DNA from: Prolixibacteraceae bacterium
Lineage (GTDB): Bacteria; Bacteroidota; Bacteroidia; Bacteroidales; Prolixibacteraceae
Direction: 5' to 3'
NCBI GenBank assembly: GCA_003506435.1
Contig: DOAQ01000009.1
Span: forward strand, 1-64,000
DNA: 64,000 nt
Positions 15,791 to 24,522 of this stretch are shown piece after piece (within the stretch, counting starts at the first letter, position 1; every line of letters begins with the position of its first letter). Position numbers and translations under genes: made by a program. Below the pieces are notes generated by a model that was not told the origin of the DNA, did not search any database, and was given only the letters and a program-made list of their open reading frames with translations.

Positions 15791-17686
15791 ATGAAAAAAT
15801 TAGCAATTGTATCAATCTTCTTTTTGGGCATTCTGCTCAATGTCCGGGCAACCAATTCAATTTGGGTCAGCGGAAAAGTTTCCGACCCTTCCGGTAATGC
15901 AATTCCGGGTGTAACGGTCACCGTTCAGGAAAATGGGAAATACACGGTCACAGATCAGGCTGGAGAGTATAAAATCCTTGCTGAACGAACTGCTCATCTG
16001 ATTTTTACTTTTGCCGGATTTCAGGAGAAAACCGTTGCAGTGAACGGAAATGCACTGATCAATATTACGCTTTTCCCGAGCGCTCTGGAAATCGTTGATT
16101 CAGAAGTTGAACTTTCTGAATGTGTTGTTGTGGGTTATGGCTCTCAGCAGAAATCGGCGATGACCGGAGCTGTTTCAATGGCTGCAAACCGTGGAAAAAA
16201 TTTCAGTTTTGCCAAACAAAGTTATATGGCTGAAGGAATGCGTACCCCTGACTGGAACACCGAAAACTACGCTGCCATCACCGAAAACGGCTACAAAGAT
16301 GTGTTTGCAAATCCGCTTTCTACTTTTTCAATTGATGTGGACAATGCTTCGTATTCAAATGTTCGCCGGTTCCTGAACATGGGGCAGATGCCGCCGATGG
16401 ATGCGGTACGCATCGAGGAAATGATCAACTATTTCAGTTATAATTATAATAAGCCGGGGAAAAAGGAACCGTTTTCAATCAATTCGGAGTTGACAAGCTG
16501 TCCGTGGAACAGCAATCACCAGTTGCTTTTGGTCGCGCTTCAGGCAAAAGAAATTGAAAAGGAAAGTTTGCCGCCGTCGAACCTGGTTTTTCTTCTCGAT
16601 GTTTCCGGATCAATGAACGCTCCCAATAAATTACCGCTGGTGAAATCGGCCATGCAAATGCTGGTAAACGAACTGCGACCGAACGACCGCGTGGCCATTG
16701 TGGTATATGCAGGCGCCGCCGGACTGGTTTTGGAATCAACGCCCGGCAATCAGAAACAAAAAATTATGGAATCCATTGAAAAGCTGGATGCAGGCGGCTC
16801 TACGGCAGGTGGCGAAGGATTACGGCTGGCATACAAAACGGCCCGTGAAAACTTTACGGAGGGTGGCAACAACCGAATCATTCTGGCTACCGACGGCGAT
16901 TTCAATGTGGGCGTTTCGAGCACTTCGGAAATGGAACGTCTGGTTGAAAAAGAACGCGAATCAGGAATTTTTATGACCGTTTTGGGTTTCGGGATGGGCA
17001 ATTACAAGGACGACAAAATGGAGACCATCGCCGATAAAGGAAACGGCAACTATGCTTACATCGATAATATTCTGGAAGCACGAAAAGTATTTGTAAAAGA
17101 ATTTGGCGGCACTTTGTTTACTGTTGCCAAAGATGTGAAGCTGCAACTTGAATTCAATCCGCAATATGTGAAAGCCTACCGGCTGATCGGTTACGAAAAT
17201 CGTTTACTAAACGATGAAGATTTCAAAGACGACAAAAAAGATGCAGGTGAAATGGGCGCCGGGCACCGGGTCACTGCCCTTTACGAAATCATTCCGGCAG
17301 GTTCCGTCGAAAAGGTACCGGAAATCGACGAACTGAAATACCAGCAACGGAAAAAAGAAGCGGACAGAAATTTCAGCAACGAATTGGTGACCATCAAAGC
17401 CCGGTACAAAGCGCTGGAAGGCAATCAAAGTTTCCCGATGGAGAAAGTGGTTTCGCCGCAAGCCGCCGTCTTTGAAAAAGCTTCAGAAAATATTCGTTTT
17501 GCATCGGCAGTCGCGGGTTTCGGAATGTTGCTCCGAAATTCGGAATACAAAGGCACTATCAGTTATGAAGAAGTTGCCCGCATTGCAAAAGATGCCAAAG
17601 GTGATGACGAAGAAGGGTATCGGGGCGAATTTGTGAGGCTGGTGAAAGTTGCCGAATCCCTCGCTCAGCCACGCGCTGAAGAATAA
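15791..17686 (+). CDS. von Willebrand factor A domain protein (YfbK-like) with carboxypeptidase-regulatory-like N-terminus
   Basis: 631 residues from ATG 15791, which starts the signal peptide MKKLAIVSIFFLGILLNVRA; an upstream in-frame Met would place 11 residues before it. After the signal comes a CarboxypepD_reg-like beta domain (about 25-100; GKVSDPSGNAIPGVTVTV), then SECVVVGYGSQQKSAMTGAV, the same SusC-type motif found in the neighbouring anti-sigma-like protein. A vWA domain follows with an intact MIDAS (DVSGSMN, DGDFN), and a C-terminal YfbK/DUF3520-like region. It is secreted to the periplasm or outer membrane and binds a metal and a protein ligand. Divergent from the ECF sigma gene. 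Own terminator. Confidence 0.85.
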   Translation: MKKLAIVSIFFLGILLNVRATNSIWVSGKVSDPSGNAIPGVTVTVQENGKYTVTDQAGEYKILAERTAHLIFTFAGFQEKTVAVNGNALINITLFPSALEIVDSEVELSECVVVGYGSQQKSAMTGAVSMAANRGKNFSFAKQSYMAEGMRTPDWNTENYAAITENGYKDVFANPLSTFSIDVDNASYSNVRRFLNMGQMPPMDAVRIEEMINYFSYNYNKPGKKEPFSINSELTSCPWNSNHQLLLVALQAKEIEKESLPPSNLVFLLDVSGSMNAPNKLPLVKSAMQMLVNELRPNDRVAIVVYAGAAGLVLESTPGNQKQKIMESIEKLDAGGSTAGGEGLRLAYKTARENFTEGGNNRIILATDGDFNVGVSSTSEMERLVEKERESGIFMTVLGFGMGNYKDDKMETIADKGNGNYAYIDNILEARKVFVKEFGGTLFTVAKDVKLQLEFNPQYVKAYRLIGYENRLLNDEDFKDDKKDAGEMGAGHRVTALYEIIPAGSVEKVPEIDELKYQQRKKEADRNFSNELVTIKARYKALEGNQSFPMEKVVSPQAAVFEKASENIRFASAVAGFGMLLRNSEYKGTISYEEVARIAKDAKGDDEEGYRGEFVRLVKVAESLAQPRAEE

Positions 17687-17724
17687 ATTGTTTGCTTTCT
17701 GATTTTGAATATTTGTTTTCTGTA

Positions 17725-17757
17725 AAGGCCGGATTCATCGGGAGTCCGGCCTTCTGT
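17725..17757 (+). terminator. intrinsic terminator after the vWA gene
   Basis: AAGGCCGGA and TCCGGCCTT form a 9-bp GC-rich stem followed by CTGTTTTC, 39 bases after the stop codon. Confidence 0.8.
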
Positions 17758-17799
17758 TTTCAGGCAGAAAAAGAAAACAGTTTTTTACGCATAAAATAG

Positions 17800-17807
17800 T
17801 AACTTTG
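17800..17807 (+). promoter_or_regulatory. -7 element of the yicC-gmk-nadD operon
   Basis: TAACTTTG matches TAnnTTTG and lies 22 bases before the yicC start; a T-rich -33 region is at about 17781. Confidence 0.55.
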
Positions 17808-17829
17808 GGCTCAATTTAAAATTAGGCAG

Positions 17830-18708
17830 ATGATTAAATCGATGACCGGCTTTGGAAAAGCTGAATTTGAAGTTGGAAACAAAAAAATTACTCTTGAAAT
17901 TAAATCGCTGAACAGCAAACAACTCGATATAAACACGAGAATTCCCGCCTTGTACCGTGAAAAAGACATTGAAATCAGGAAACTTATATCGGAATATCTG
18001 GTTAGGGGAAAAGTTGATCTGGCTTTTTACATTGAAAATCTGGGTGAGGAAACCAATGCCGCGGTGAACGAAAGCATTGTGAAAAGTTATTTTCGGCAAA
18101 TGGAAAAAATCAATGCAGAGCTGAATATTCCCATCAGCGAGTTGACCATACAATCAATCCTTCGTTTGCCCGATGCCGTTAAAATGACCTACGAACAACT
18201 TGATGAAGAGGAATGGAAGGTGATCAGGAAACAACTGATTGACGCGCTGAAGATGGTGAATGTTTTCCGCGAGCAGGAAGGTGATGCACTGGAAATTGAC
18301 GTCCGTGGTAACATCGAAACCATCCTGTCGCTCCTGAAAGAAGTTGAACCGTATGAAGGACAACGGATCGAAACAGTGAAGGCCCGGATTAAAGATAGCA
18401 TGGACGAACTGCAACTGAATGGCAATTTCGATAAAAACCGTTTTGAACAGGAATTGATTTATTATTTAGAAAAGCTGGATATTAACGAGGAGAAAGTACG
18501 TTTGCTGAACCATTGCCAGTATTTTCTGGAAACCTTGCACGAAGATAGCGTCGATTCGGGAAGGAAACTTGGATTTATTGCCCAGGAAATTGGTCGCGAA
18601 GTCAATACGTTAGGTTCGAAAGCCAACGAAAGCAACATTCAGAAAATTGTTGTAAAGATGAAAGACAACCTGGAACGTGTCAAGGAACAAGTGCTGAATG
18701 TGTTGTAA
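17830..18708 (+). CDS. yicC: YicC family endoribonuclease
   Basis: 292 residues, the family length. The N-terminal IKSMTGFGKAE and the C-terminal GRKLGFIAQEIGREVNTLGSKANE are strong signatures of YicC proteins, recently recognised as endoribonucleases acting in RNA decay. Cytoplasmic. First gene of a set with gmk and nadD; the yicC-gmk neighbourhood is common in bacteria. The stop codon TAA runs directly into a repeat element, so the operon is interrupted by 125 bp of repeat but probably still co-transcribed. Confidence 0.93.
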   Translation: MIKSMTGFGKAEFEVGNKKITLEIKSLNSKQLDINTRIPALYREKDIEIRKLISEYLVRGKVDLAFYIENLGEETNAAVNESIVKSYFRQMEKINAELNIPISELTIQSILRLPDAVKMTYEQLDEEEWKVIRKQLIDALKMVNVFREQEGDALEIDVRGNIETILSLLKEVEPYEGQRIETVKARIKDSMDELQLNGNFDKNRFEQELIYYLEKLDINEEKVRLLNHCQYFLETLHEDSVDSGRKLGFIAQEIGREVNTLGSKANESNIQKIVVKMKDNLERVKEQVLNVL

Positions 18709-18833
18709 AAGCCCCATCCTGAATCCTTCCCCCAAGGGAAAGGACTTTGGCCTGTGGCAAATTAAGTTGGTATAATACATTTAACCATTGCAAACAAATC
18801 TTTCCCCCTTTGGGGGAATTAGAAGGGGGCTAA
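18709..18833. repeat. palindrome-ended repeat element, copy 2
   Basis: Begins AAAAGCCCCATCCTGAATCC...CCCCCAAGGGAAAG right after the yicC stop and ends CTTTCCCCCTTTGGGGGAATT...GAAGGGGGCTAA right before the gmk ATG. The same arrangement occurs at 7782-7911. The element fills the whole intergenic space of the operon. Confidence 0.7.
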
Positions 18834-19403
18834 ATGAAAGGAAAACTCATCATATTTTCGGCTCCGTCGGGGGCAGGTAAGACCACCATTGTGAAGCATT
18901 TGCTGACAGGTGGTTTCGATCTTGAATTCTCGATTTCGGCCACCAGTCGTGGAAAACGGCATACCGAAGCCGACGGGAAAGACTATTATTTTCTGACGCA
19001 GGAAGAATTTCAGAAGAAAGTGGAAGCCGGCGAATTTCTTGAATGGGAAGAGGTATATGCAGGGACCCGCTACGGTACTCTGAAATCGGAAGTTGAACGC
19101 ATCCGCAACAACGGTAAACATGTCATTTTTGATGTGGATGTGATTGGTGGTCTCAACATTAAAAAGTTTTACGGCAACGAAGCGCTGGCTATTTTTGTCC
19201 AGCCCCCTTCGATTGAAGAACTTCGTAAACGCCTGGTTGCCCGTTCGACCGATTCGCCCGAAGTAATTGAAAAACGGGTGCAAAAAGCGGAATACGAACT
19301 TTCGTTTGCCCCCAAATTCGATGTTATTATTATAAATGAAAATCTGGAACAGGCTTTCGCTGAAGCAGAACAGATTGTAAAAGAATTTTTGTTTGAAAAA
19401 TAA
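18834..19403 (+). CDS. gmk: guanylate kinase
   Basis: 189 residues. Phosphorylates GMP with ATP to GDP. P-loop SAPSGAGKTTIVKHL at the N-terminus; the GMP-binding region has SATSRGKRHTEADGKDYYF and the ATP lid has RLVARSTDSPEVIEKR. Usual length for the family. Lies between yicC and nadD. Confidence 0.95.
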   Translation: MKGKLIIFSAPSGAGKTTIVKHLLTGGFDLEFSISATSRGKRHTEADGKDYYFLTQEEFQKKVEAGEFLEWEEVYAGTRYGTLKSEVERIRNNGKHVIFDVDVIGGLNIKKFYGNEALAIFVQPPSIEELRKRLVARSTDSPEVIEKRVQKAEYELSFAPKFDVIIINENLEQAFAEAEQIVKEFLFEK

Positions 19404-19414
19404 GAAAATTGACG

Positions 19415-19990
19415 ATGAAGATCGGCTTGTATTTTGGCACGTTTAACCCCATTCACATTGGACATCTGGCTATAGCCAATTACATGCTCGAATTTGCCGG
19501 AATTGATCAGCTTTGGTTTGTGGTAAGCCCGCAAAGCCCCTTCAAGCAAAAGCAAAATATGCTTGACGATTATCAGCGGCTGGAACTGGTAAACCGAGCC
19601 ATTGGCGACGACCTCCGCATGAGGGTCAGCAGCATCGAATTTAAACTTCCCAAACCATCGTATACAATCGATACATTAACATATTTGCAGGAGGAATTTC
19701 CTGCGCACCGGTTTTCAATTCTGATGGGCTCCGACAACCTCGAAAATTTTCATAAATGGAAAAACTACGAGCAAATTATTGAGAACTACCCGGTCATTAT
19801 TTATCCGCGTCCCGGATTCGATCCCCTGACAGTGGAGGTTCATAAAAACATTCACATTACCGATGCTCCGATTATGGAGATATCGGCAACATTTATCCGC
19901 GAAGCCATCAAAGCAGGGAAAGACGTCCGCCATTTTGTTCCTGCCAAAGCCTGGCAGTACATCGAAGAAATGCACTTCTATACGAAATAG
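19415..19990 (+). CDS. nadD: nicotinate-nucleotide adenylyltransferase
   Basis: 191 residues from ATG 19415; a TTG two codons upstream is less likely. Transfers AMP to nicotinate mononucleotide in NAD synthesis. GTFNPIHIGHLAIA holds the HxGH nucleotidyl transfer motif, and ISATFIREAIKAGKDVRHFVP is the C-terminal ISSTxIR motif. It follows gmk by 11 bases in the same operon. Cytoplasmic. Confidence 0.93.
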   Translation: MKIGLYFGTFNPIHIGHLAIANYMLEFAGIDQLWFVVSPQSPFKQKQNMLDDYQRLELVNRAIGDDLRMRVSSIEFKLPKPSYTIDTLTYLQEEFPAHRFSILMGSDNLENFHKWKNYEQIIENYPVIIYPRPGFDPLTVEVHKNIHITDAPIMEISATFIREAIKAGKDVRHFVPAKAWQYIEEMHFYTK

Positions 19991-20034
19991 TTGAAAAGCA
20001 TAAGCTTTGCGTCCGCACCGGAATAACGCTTTTG

Positions 20035-21144
20035 TCATTGCCTGCTGATTTCTTCATGCAGGTTTCCGGCTTCTTCGGACAGGACAATCTTCCCATATAC
20101 ACCCCGTTCAATGAGGTCAAGGTTCAGCTCGCTAAATGCCTGAAAATCAGATATTGTAAGTAGATAATGCTGCTCGTCATACCGCCACACGCGCATGCTG
20201 AAATTCTTATATTCCGCGACAGTTGATACATAGAAAAGATCACCGGTATAATCAATATATTCTCCCTGTTTATTTAGTATTTGTTTTCTTCCATCCGAAA
20301 AAGTGATAACCGGACTTAAATCTTCAACTGAACCGCCGTACACTCCGTTGCGGACGGAACTTCCCCATTTCACAGCACTCTTTGTCGCCGGTTCGGTGGT
20401 CACCCATTTCATACCTTCAAATGTTGCACGTAAAATCTCGTTACCCAAAGGGGTCACTTCATAAAGTTCAGCCCCCTGATCGGGTGCATAATAATTGTCG
20501 AACCGATATTCCGGGAAACCACCGTCGCCAAGCGTTGATGAAGTAAATCCACCACCGGTATTGGGCCAGGCATGAGCGAAAGTGCCACCCATTTCAGTGC
20601 AATAAGGAATTTCAAGATGAGTCACATTGCTGCTGGTAAAGCGGATCACAGCATATCCGGCGCCATCGGGCAGGAATTTGGTGCCGGGATAATCCAGGCG
20701 CGTGCCATAATACACGTCATACATGGTCGAGAGGCTTTTTATATCGGCCGCCGCTGAAACAAAACCGCCCACTGTACCACCATAGGTGTTATTCATATAG
20801 ACCGGCACATCCTGAAGGGTGATCACTTTTTCGAGTAATGTGGAAGCGGACGGAGTTGTAATTCCGTCGCGTACTATCCGGAGTTTCGCTCTTTCAGTTT
20901 GGGCCAGGCTCCATGCCGAGTCTGTGCTCCACTCAATAAACTCACCAACCGACATGTTCGCAGCCGTCAGCAAAGCAGGTTTCTGCTCCCAAAATCCCTC
21001 CAATTGTTGTATTTTCGAATGATTAAATTCCCCCTTCGGCCAACTAATCACCGAATCATCGTCATTGTCGCACGAGAAAAAACTTACTCCAATTAACAAG
21101 TAAAATGCTACACACAGCATAAATTTCAAGGCTCTGGTGTTCAT
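20035..21144 (-). CDS. lipoprotein of unknown function
   Basis: 369 residues with a signal peptide and a lipobox ending in FFSC at about residue 25, followed by acidic DNDDDS. In Bacteroidetes an acidic stretch after the Cys often sends a lipoprotein to the cell surface. The rest is beta-rich with many aromatic and Gly residues (YGGTVGGFVSAAADI, WPNTGGGFTSSTLGDGG, NGVYGGSVEDLSPVITFSDG). I recognise no family. It stands alone, convergent with nadD and divergent from the Moco operon. Function unknown. Confidence 0.7.
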   Translation of the reverse strand: MNTRALKFMLCVAFYLLIGVSFFSCDNDDDSVISWPKGEFNHSKIQQLEGFWEQKPALLTAANMSVGEFIEWSTDSAWSLAQTERAKLRIVRDGITTPSASTLLEKVITLQDVPVYMNNTYGGTVGGFVSAAADIKSLSTMYDVYYGTRLDYPGTKFLPDGAGYAVIRFTSSNVTHLEIPYCTEMGGTFAHAWPNTGGGFTSSTLGDGGFPEYRFDNYYAPDQGAELYEVTPLGNEILRATFEGMKWVTTEPATKSAVKWGSSVRNGVYGGSVEDLSPVITFSDGRKQILNKQGEYIDYTGDLFYVSTVAEYKNFSMRVWRYDEQHYLLTISDFQAFSELNLDLIERGVYGKIVLSEEAGNLHEEISRQ

Positions 21145-21320
21145 AGTGGTTTTTTTTATAAATTTATAAAGAAACCCAAAATTCCGGACAAAAAAGTTTG
21201 CTAAAAATTAATTGGTACATCTTATGGATTGATCTTTTCCAAAAGATTGCTCCCTGCTCAATAGCATATCTCCTTTTCAAAGTTTTCACACAGAACTGAA
21301 TTAATATATGCAGATAATTC

Positions 21321-21328
21321 TATATTTG
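21321..21328 (+). promoter_or_regulatory. -7 element of the molybdenum cofactor operon
   Basis: TATATTTG matches TAnnTTTG and lies about 10 bases before the riboswitch begins, so transcription would start just 5' of it. Confidence 0.6.
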
Positions 21329-21338
21329 CATAAAAATT

Positions 21339-21430
21339 ACTCCGAGTTACCCGGCTACGTGCAACGCATATGCCGGACTAACCGATGGGTTGTATGCGGA
21401 AACGAAACAGCCTCCCGACTTGGAAAGGAG
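21339..21430 (+). promoter_or_regulatory. Moco (molybdenum cofactor) riboswitch
   Basis: ACTCCGAG...CCGGCTACGTGCAACGC at the 5' side and GAAACAGCCTCCCGACTTGG followed by AAAGGAG at the 3' side are the conserved blocks of the Moco RNA motif; CCGGC and GCCGG (21351, 21372) and GCATA/TATGC pair in the middle. It lies in the leader of five Moco synthesis genes, as expected for feedback control by the cofactor. The call rests on consensus recall, not on a covariance search. Confidence 0.8.
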
Positions 21431-21468
21431 AAAACAAAGGCTTCAAATGTGACTTAGATAGATTGCCA

Positions 21469-21508
21469 AAATGTCCCCTTTTCATATTTTTTGGAAAGGG
21501 GCATTTTT
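21469..21508 (+). terminator. expression platform: terminator hairpin overlapping the ribosome binding site
   Basis: AAATG-T-CCCCTTTTC (21469-21483) pairs with GGAAAGGGGCATTT (21493-21506) with one bulged base, followed by TTTTTAT. The right arm contains GGAAAGGGG, the only plausible Shine-Dalgarno for the ATG at 21509. The hairpin can thus stop transcription and also hide the ribosome binding site. Confidence 0.75.
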
Positions 21509-22048
21509 ATGAGAAAGACATTTGAAAATACGTTGATTGTGGCCGGTTCGGGAAGGAATTGCGGCAAAACAAGTTTCCTTTGCGACCTCCTTCGGAATTT
21601 GCAACTCCCGGAAGTCGCGGCGGTTAAAATTACCCCGCATTTTCATGAATCCACGGATGGACTGGTCCTTTTAAACGATCATACGGCCTTTAAAATTTAC
21701 AGGGAAGAAAACCGGGATTCGGAAAAAGACAGCAGTCGCTTTTTACAAGCCGGAGCAAAAACCTCAATTTATATTCAGACAGAAGACGATACTTTGTTGG
21801 AGGCTTTTGATTTTGCCTCTCATTTTCTTGGGGAAGGGCAGCCTGTTGTAATCGAATCGGCAGCGCTTGCAAAATACATTCATCCCGCGCTGTTTTTGTT
21901 TGTTCAGAAAGAAAATGAACCGGCAAAAAATTCGGCTGAAAGCATTTTGCCATTTGCCGACGGGATAATTTACTCAGATGGAAAACGATTCAGTATTTCT
22001 CCCAAACAAATCATTTTTGAGAAAACATGGAAAATCAGGTACCAATGA
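21509..22048 (+). CDS. MobB-like P-loop protein of Moco biosynthesis
   Basis: 179 residues. The N-terminal LIVAGSGRNCGKTSFLCDLL is a Walker A loop as in MobB, the GTP-binding adaptor for bis-MGD formation. The middle and C-terminus are less conserved and the length is a little above E. coli MobB. The ATG at 21509 follows the riboswitch hairpin directly; a TTG 18 bases upstream lies inside the hairpin and is rejected. The stop overlaps the moeA start (ATGA). MobB-like is the best reading from position and P-loop; another P-loop role cannot be excluded. Confidence 0.7.
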   Translation: MRKTFENTLIVAGSGRNCGKTSFLCDLLRNLQLPEVAAVKITPHFHESTDGLVLLNDHTAFKIYREENRDSEKDSSRFLQAGAKTSIYIQTEDDTLLEAFDFASHFLGEGQPVVIESAALAKYIHPALFLFVQKENEPAKNSAESILPFADGIIYSDGKRFSISPKQIIFEKTWKIRYQ

Positions 22049-23235
22049 TCAGTTTACAGGAAGCGCTTGCTATTGCCACGAAACAAACTGTGGTGATGCA
22101 GGTAGAAACATTAGATTACCTCGATTCGCAAGGCCGCATACTTGCTGAAAATGTGTTTTCGGATGTCGATATGCCGCCATTCAACAAATCGGCAATGGAT
22201 GGATATGCCTGCCGGAAAGACGATCTTGGAAAAGAACTGGAACTGCTCGAAATTATTGCCGCCGGGAAAATGCCAACCCAAACGATTGGAGCCGGACAGT
22301 GCTCAAAAATAATGACTGGGGCAAAAGTGCCGGATGGCGCTGATTTGGTTTTCATGGTCGAACAAAGCGAACGGCTTCCGAATGGAAAAATCCGTTTTAC
22401 AGGCGAAAAGACCAGTGCAAATATCTGTGTTCGTGGTGAAGATGTGCAGAGTGGTGATCGTGTATTAGCTGCCGGAATAAAAATAGAACCGCAGCATATT
22501 GCCATTCTGGCTTCAGTGGGATGTATCCGGCCAGTTGTTTATTGCCGTCCGACAGTGGGTATTATTTCAACCGGGAGCGAGTTGATTATTCCTTCAGGAA
22601 AACCAAATCCGGCGCAGATACGCAATTCGAATGGGCCGCAACTGGAAGCACAGGTCCGTAAAATGGGGTTGCCGGTTTGCAATTACGGAATCGTACCCGA
22701 TGTGCAGGATGAAACTTTCCGCATCATTCAAAAATCGGTACACGAAAACGATGTGACGCTGATTTCCGGCGGCGTTTCGGTGGGCGATTTCGATTATGTG
22801 CCGCTGGTCATTCAGCAACTTGGTTTCACTGTTCATTTCAATAAACTAAGCGTGAAACCCGGTAAACACACCACATTTGCTTCAATGAGAAATGACGACG
22901 GGCAAACAAAATATATCATCGGGCTGCCGGGGAACCCGGTTTCGTCGTTTATCCAGTTTGAAATTTTTGCCAAAGTTTTTCTGAACAGGCTGATGAATTT
23001 CAGTGAAAAACATTTTTATCTGCCGTTGCCGCTGGCTCACGATTTCCGCAGAAGAAAATCAGACCGCGACGAGTTTTTACCCGTTTCGCTTACTGAAAAC
23101 AACGAAGTAGAAATTATCCGGTACAATGGTTCCGCACATATTCATGCATATCACGGGGCATTGGGATTTGTTTTGATTGAAAAAGGAGTGGAAGAGATAA
23201 CGAAAGGAAGTTTCATTCATGTACGACCGCTTTAA
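22045..23235 (+). CDS. moeA: molybdopterin molybdotransferase
   Basis: 396 residues from ATG 22045, which overlaps the previous stop as ATGA and gives the normal MoeA start MISLQEALAI; an ATG 18 bases upstream would also work. Inserts molybdate into adenylated molybdopterin. Signatures: MPPFNKSAMDGYA, IMTGAKVPDGADLVFMVE, ISTGSELI, SGGVSVGDFDYV and GLPGNPVSS. Typical length. Cytoplasmic. Its 3' end overlaps moaA by 17 bp. Confidence 0.93.
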   Translation: MISLQEALAIATKQTVVMQVETLDYLDSQGRILAENVFSDVDMPPFNKSAMDGYACRKDDLGKELELLEIIAAGKMPTQTIGAGQCSKIMTGAKVPDGADLVFMVEQSERLPNGKIRFTGEKTSANICVRGEDVQSGDRVLAAGIKIEPQHIAILASVGCIRPVVYCRPTVGIISTGSELIIPSGKPNPAQIRNSNGPQLEAQVRKMGLPVCNYGIVPDVQDETFRIIQKSVHENDVTLISGGVSVGDFDYVPLVIQQLGFTVHFNKLSVKPGKHTTFASMRNDDGQTKYIIGLPGNPVSSFIQFEIFAKVFLNRLMNFSEKHFYLPLPLAHDFRRRKSDRDEFLPVSLTENNEVEIIRYNGSAHIHAYHGALGFVLIEKGVEEITKGSFIHVRPL

Positions 23236-24016
23236 CCGGCATATCAATTATCTGCGCATTTCGGTAACCGACCGTTGCAACCTGCGCTGCACCTACTGCA
23301 TGCCGGAAGAGGGTATTCCGCTGATGCAGCATGACGATATTCTGAGTTTCGAAGAAATAACACAATTTACCCGGCTGGCAGTTTCGAAAGGAATCACCAA
23401 AGTGCGGCTGACCGGCGGTGAACCGTTGGTGCGAAAAGGAATTACGGAATTAGTTTCAATGCTGGCTTCCATTGAAGGTATTGAAGACCTGTCGATGACT
23501 ACCAACGGAATTTTGCTGGAACAATTTGCCGGGGAACTGAAAAAATCCGGACTGCGGCGGGTTAATATCAGTATGGATACAGTGGATGACGACCGTTATT
23601 GCGAAATCACCCGGAACGGTGACCTTGGGAAAGTTTTTGCAGGAATAAAAGCAGCACAAAAAGCAGGTCTGGGACCGATAAAAATCAATTGTGTTTTGCT
23701 TGGGCAGCCGGATGAAGACACACAAAAGTTGAAGGATTTTTGCCGGGAGAATAAACTCAGTCTGCGGTTTATTCATCAGATGAACCTGAAGAACGGCGAA
23801 TTTTCAAAAGTAGAAGGGGGAGAAGGCGGTAATTGCAGCCGTTGCAACCGGGTTCGCCTGTTGGCCAACGGCGATGTAAAACCCTGTTTGTTCAGCGATC
23901 TGGCTTTCAATATTCGTGAACTCGGACATGAAAAAGCCCTTCAACTGGCAATTGGCGAAAAGCCGCAAACCGGGACATTTAATCAGTCGGGGCAGTTTTA
24001 TAATATTGGGGGATAA
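23219..24016 (+). CDS. moaA: GTP 3',8-cyclase (radical SAM), short form
   Basis: 265 residues, about 60 shorter than the usual MoaA. First step of molybdopterin synthesis from GTP. The N-terminal radical SAM cluster is Cys20, Cys24, Cys27 (DRCNLRCTYCM); the second cluster is Cys206, Cys209, Cys223 (C-x2-C-x13-C), and the C-terminus ends in the required Gly-Gly (FYNIGG). The missing residues lie between the barrel and the second cluster, where RFIHQMNLKNGEFSKVEGGEGG directly abuts it. All catalytic elements are present, so this is a compact active form, which I know from Bacteroidales, rather than a damaged gene. Confidence 0.9.
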   Translation: MYDRFNRHINYLRISVTDRCNLRCTYCMPEEGIPLMQHDDILSFEEITQFTRLAVSKGITKVRLTGGEPLVRKGITELVSMLASIEGIEDLSMTTNGILLEQFAGELKKSGLRRVNISMDTVDDDRYCEITRNGDLGKVFAGIKAAQKAGLGPIKINCVLLGQPDEDTQKLKDFCRENKLSLRFIHQMNLKNGEFSKVEGGEGGNCSRCNRVRLLANGDVKPCLFSDLAFNIRELGHEKALQLAIGEKPQTGTFNQSGQFYNIGG

Positions 24017-24056
24017 GGCGTTTCTCCCGAAAATGGAACAGGAAAAAACAACGAAT

Positions 24057-24515
24057 ATGGACATATCAAAAAAACAACTCACACACACCGATGAAAAAGG
24101 GCGGGCATCCATGGTCGATGTTTCCGGAAAGCCGGATCAGATTCGCGAAGCAACTGCTTCAGGAATAATTCTTTTGCAAAAGGAAACCCTTGAATTGATT
24201 CAGGAAAACAAAATAAAAAAGGGTGATGTGCTGACTGTTGCTGAAATTGCCGGTATTCAGGCGGCAAAAAAAACCAGCGAACTGATCCCTTTATGTCATC
24301 CGCTGCAAATCTCGAAAATAAATGTAACATGCAGCCTTGTTAAAAAGGGCATTGAAGCCGTTTGTACCGTAAAATGTACCGGACAAACCGGCGTTGAGAT
24401 GGAAGCGCTTACAGGCGTCAATATTGCACTTCTGACCATTTACGACATGTGCAAAGCGGTTGACAAAAGTATGGTCATTTCTGATGTCCGGTTATTGAAG
24501 AAAACGAAAAAATAG
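24057..24515 (+). CDS. moaC: cyclic pyranopterin monophosphate synthase
   Basis: 152 residues from ATG 24057, with AGGAAAA 12 bases upstream; in-frame Mets further upstream would add residues translated from the moaA 3' region and are rejected. Makes cPMP together with MoaA. Signatures: RASMVDVSGKP at the N-terminus, IAGIQAAKKTSELIPLCHPL and GQTGVEMEALTGVNIALLTIYDMCKA. Length is normal. Confidence 0.93.
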   Translation: MDISKKQLTHTDEKGRASMVDVSGKPDQIREATASGIILLQKETLELIQENKIKKGDVLTVAEIAGIQAAKKTSELIPLCHPLQISKINVTCSLVKKGIEAVCTVKCTGQTGVEMEALTGVNIALLTIYDMCKAVDKSMVISDVRLLKKTKK

Positions 24516-24522
24516 AATTACG

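Noticed and set aside
23219..24016. moaA as a damaged gene because it is about 60 residues short
   Set aside because: Both iron-sulfur Cys sets and the terminal Gly-Gly are intact, and the short form is known in Bacteroidales.
23916..24056. 47-residue N-terminal extension of MoaC
   Set aside because: These residues come from the moaA 3' region in another frame; the family start fits ATG 24057 with a ribosome binding site.
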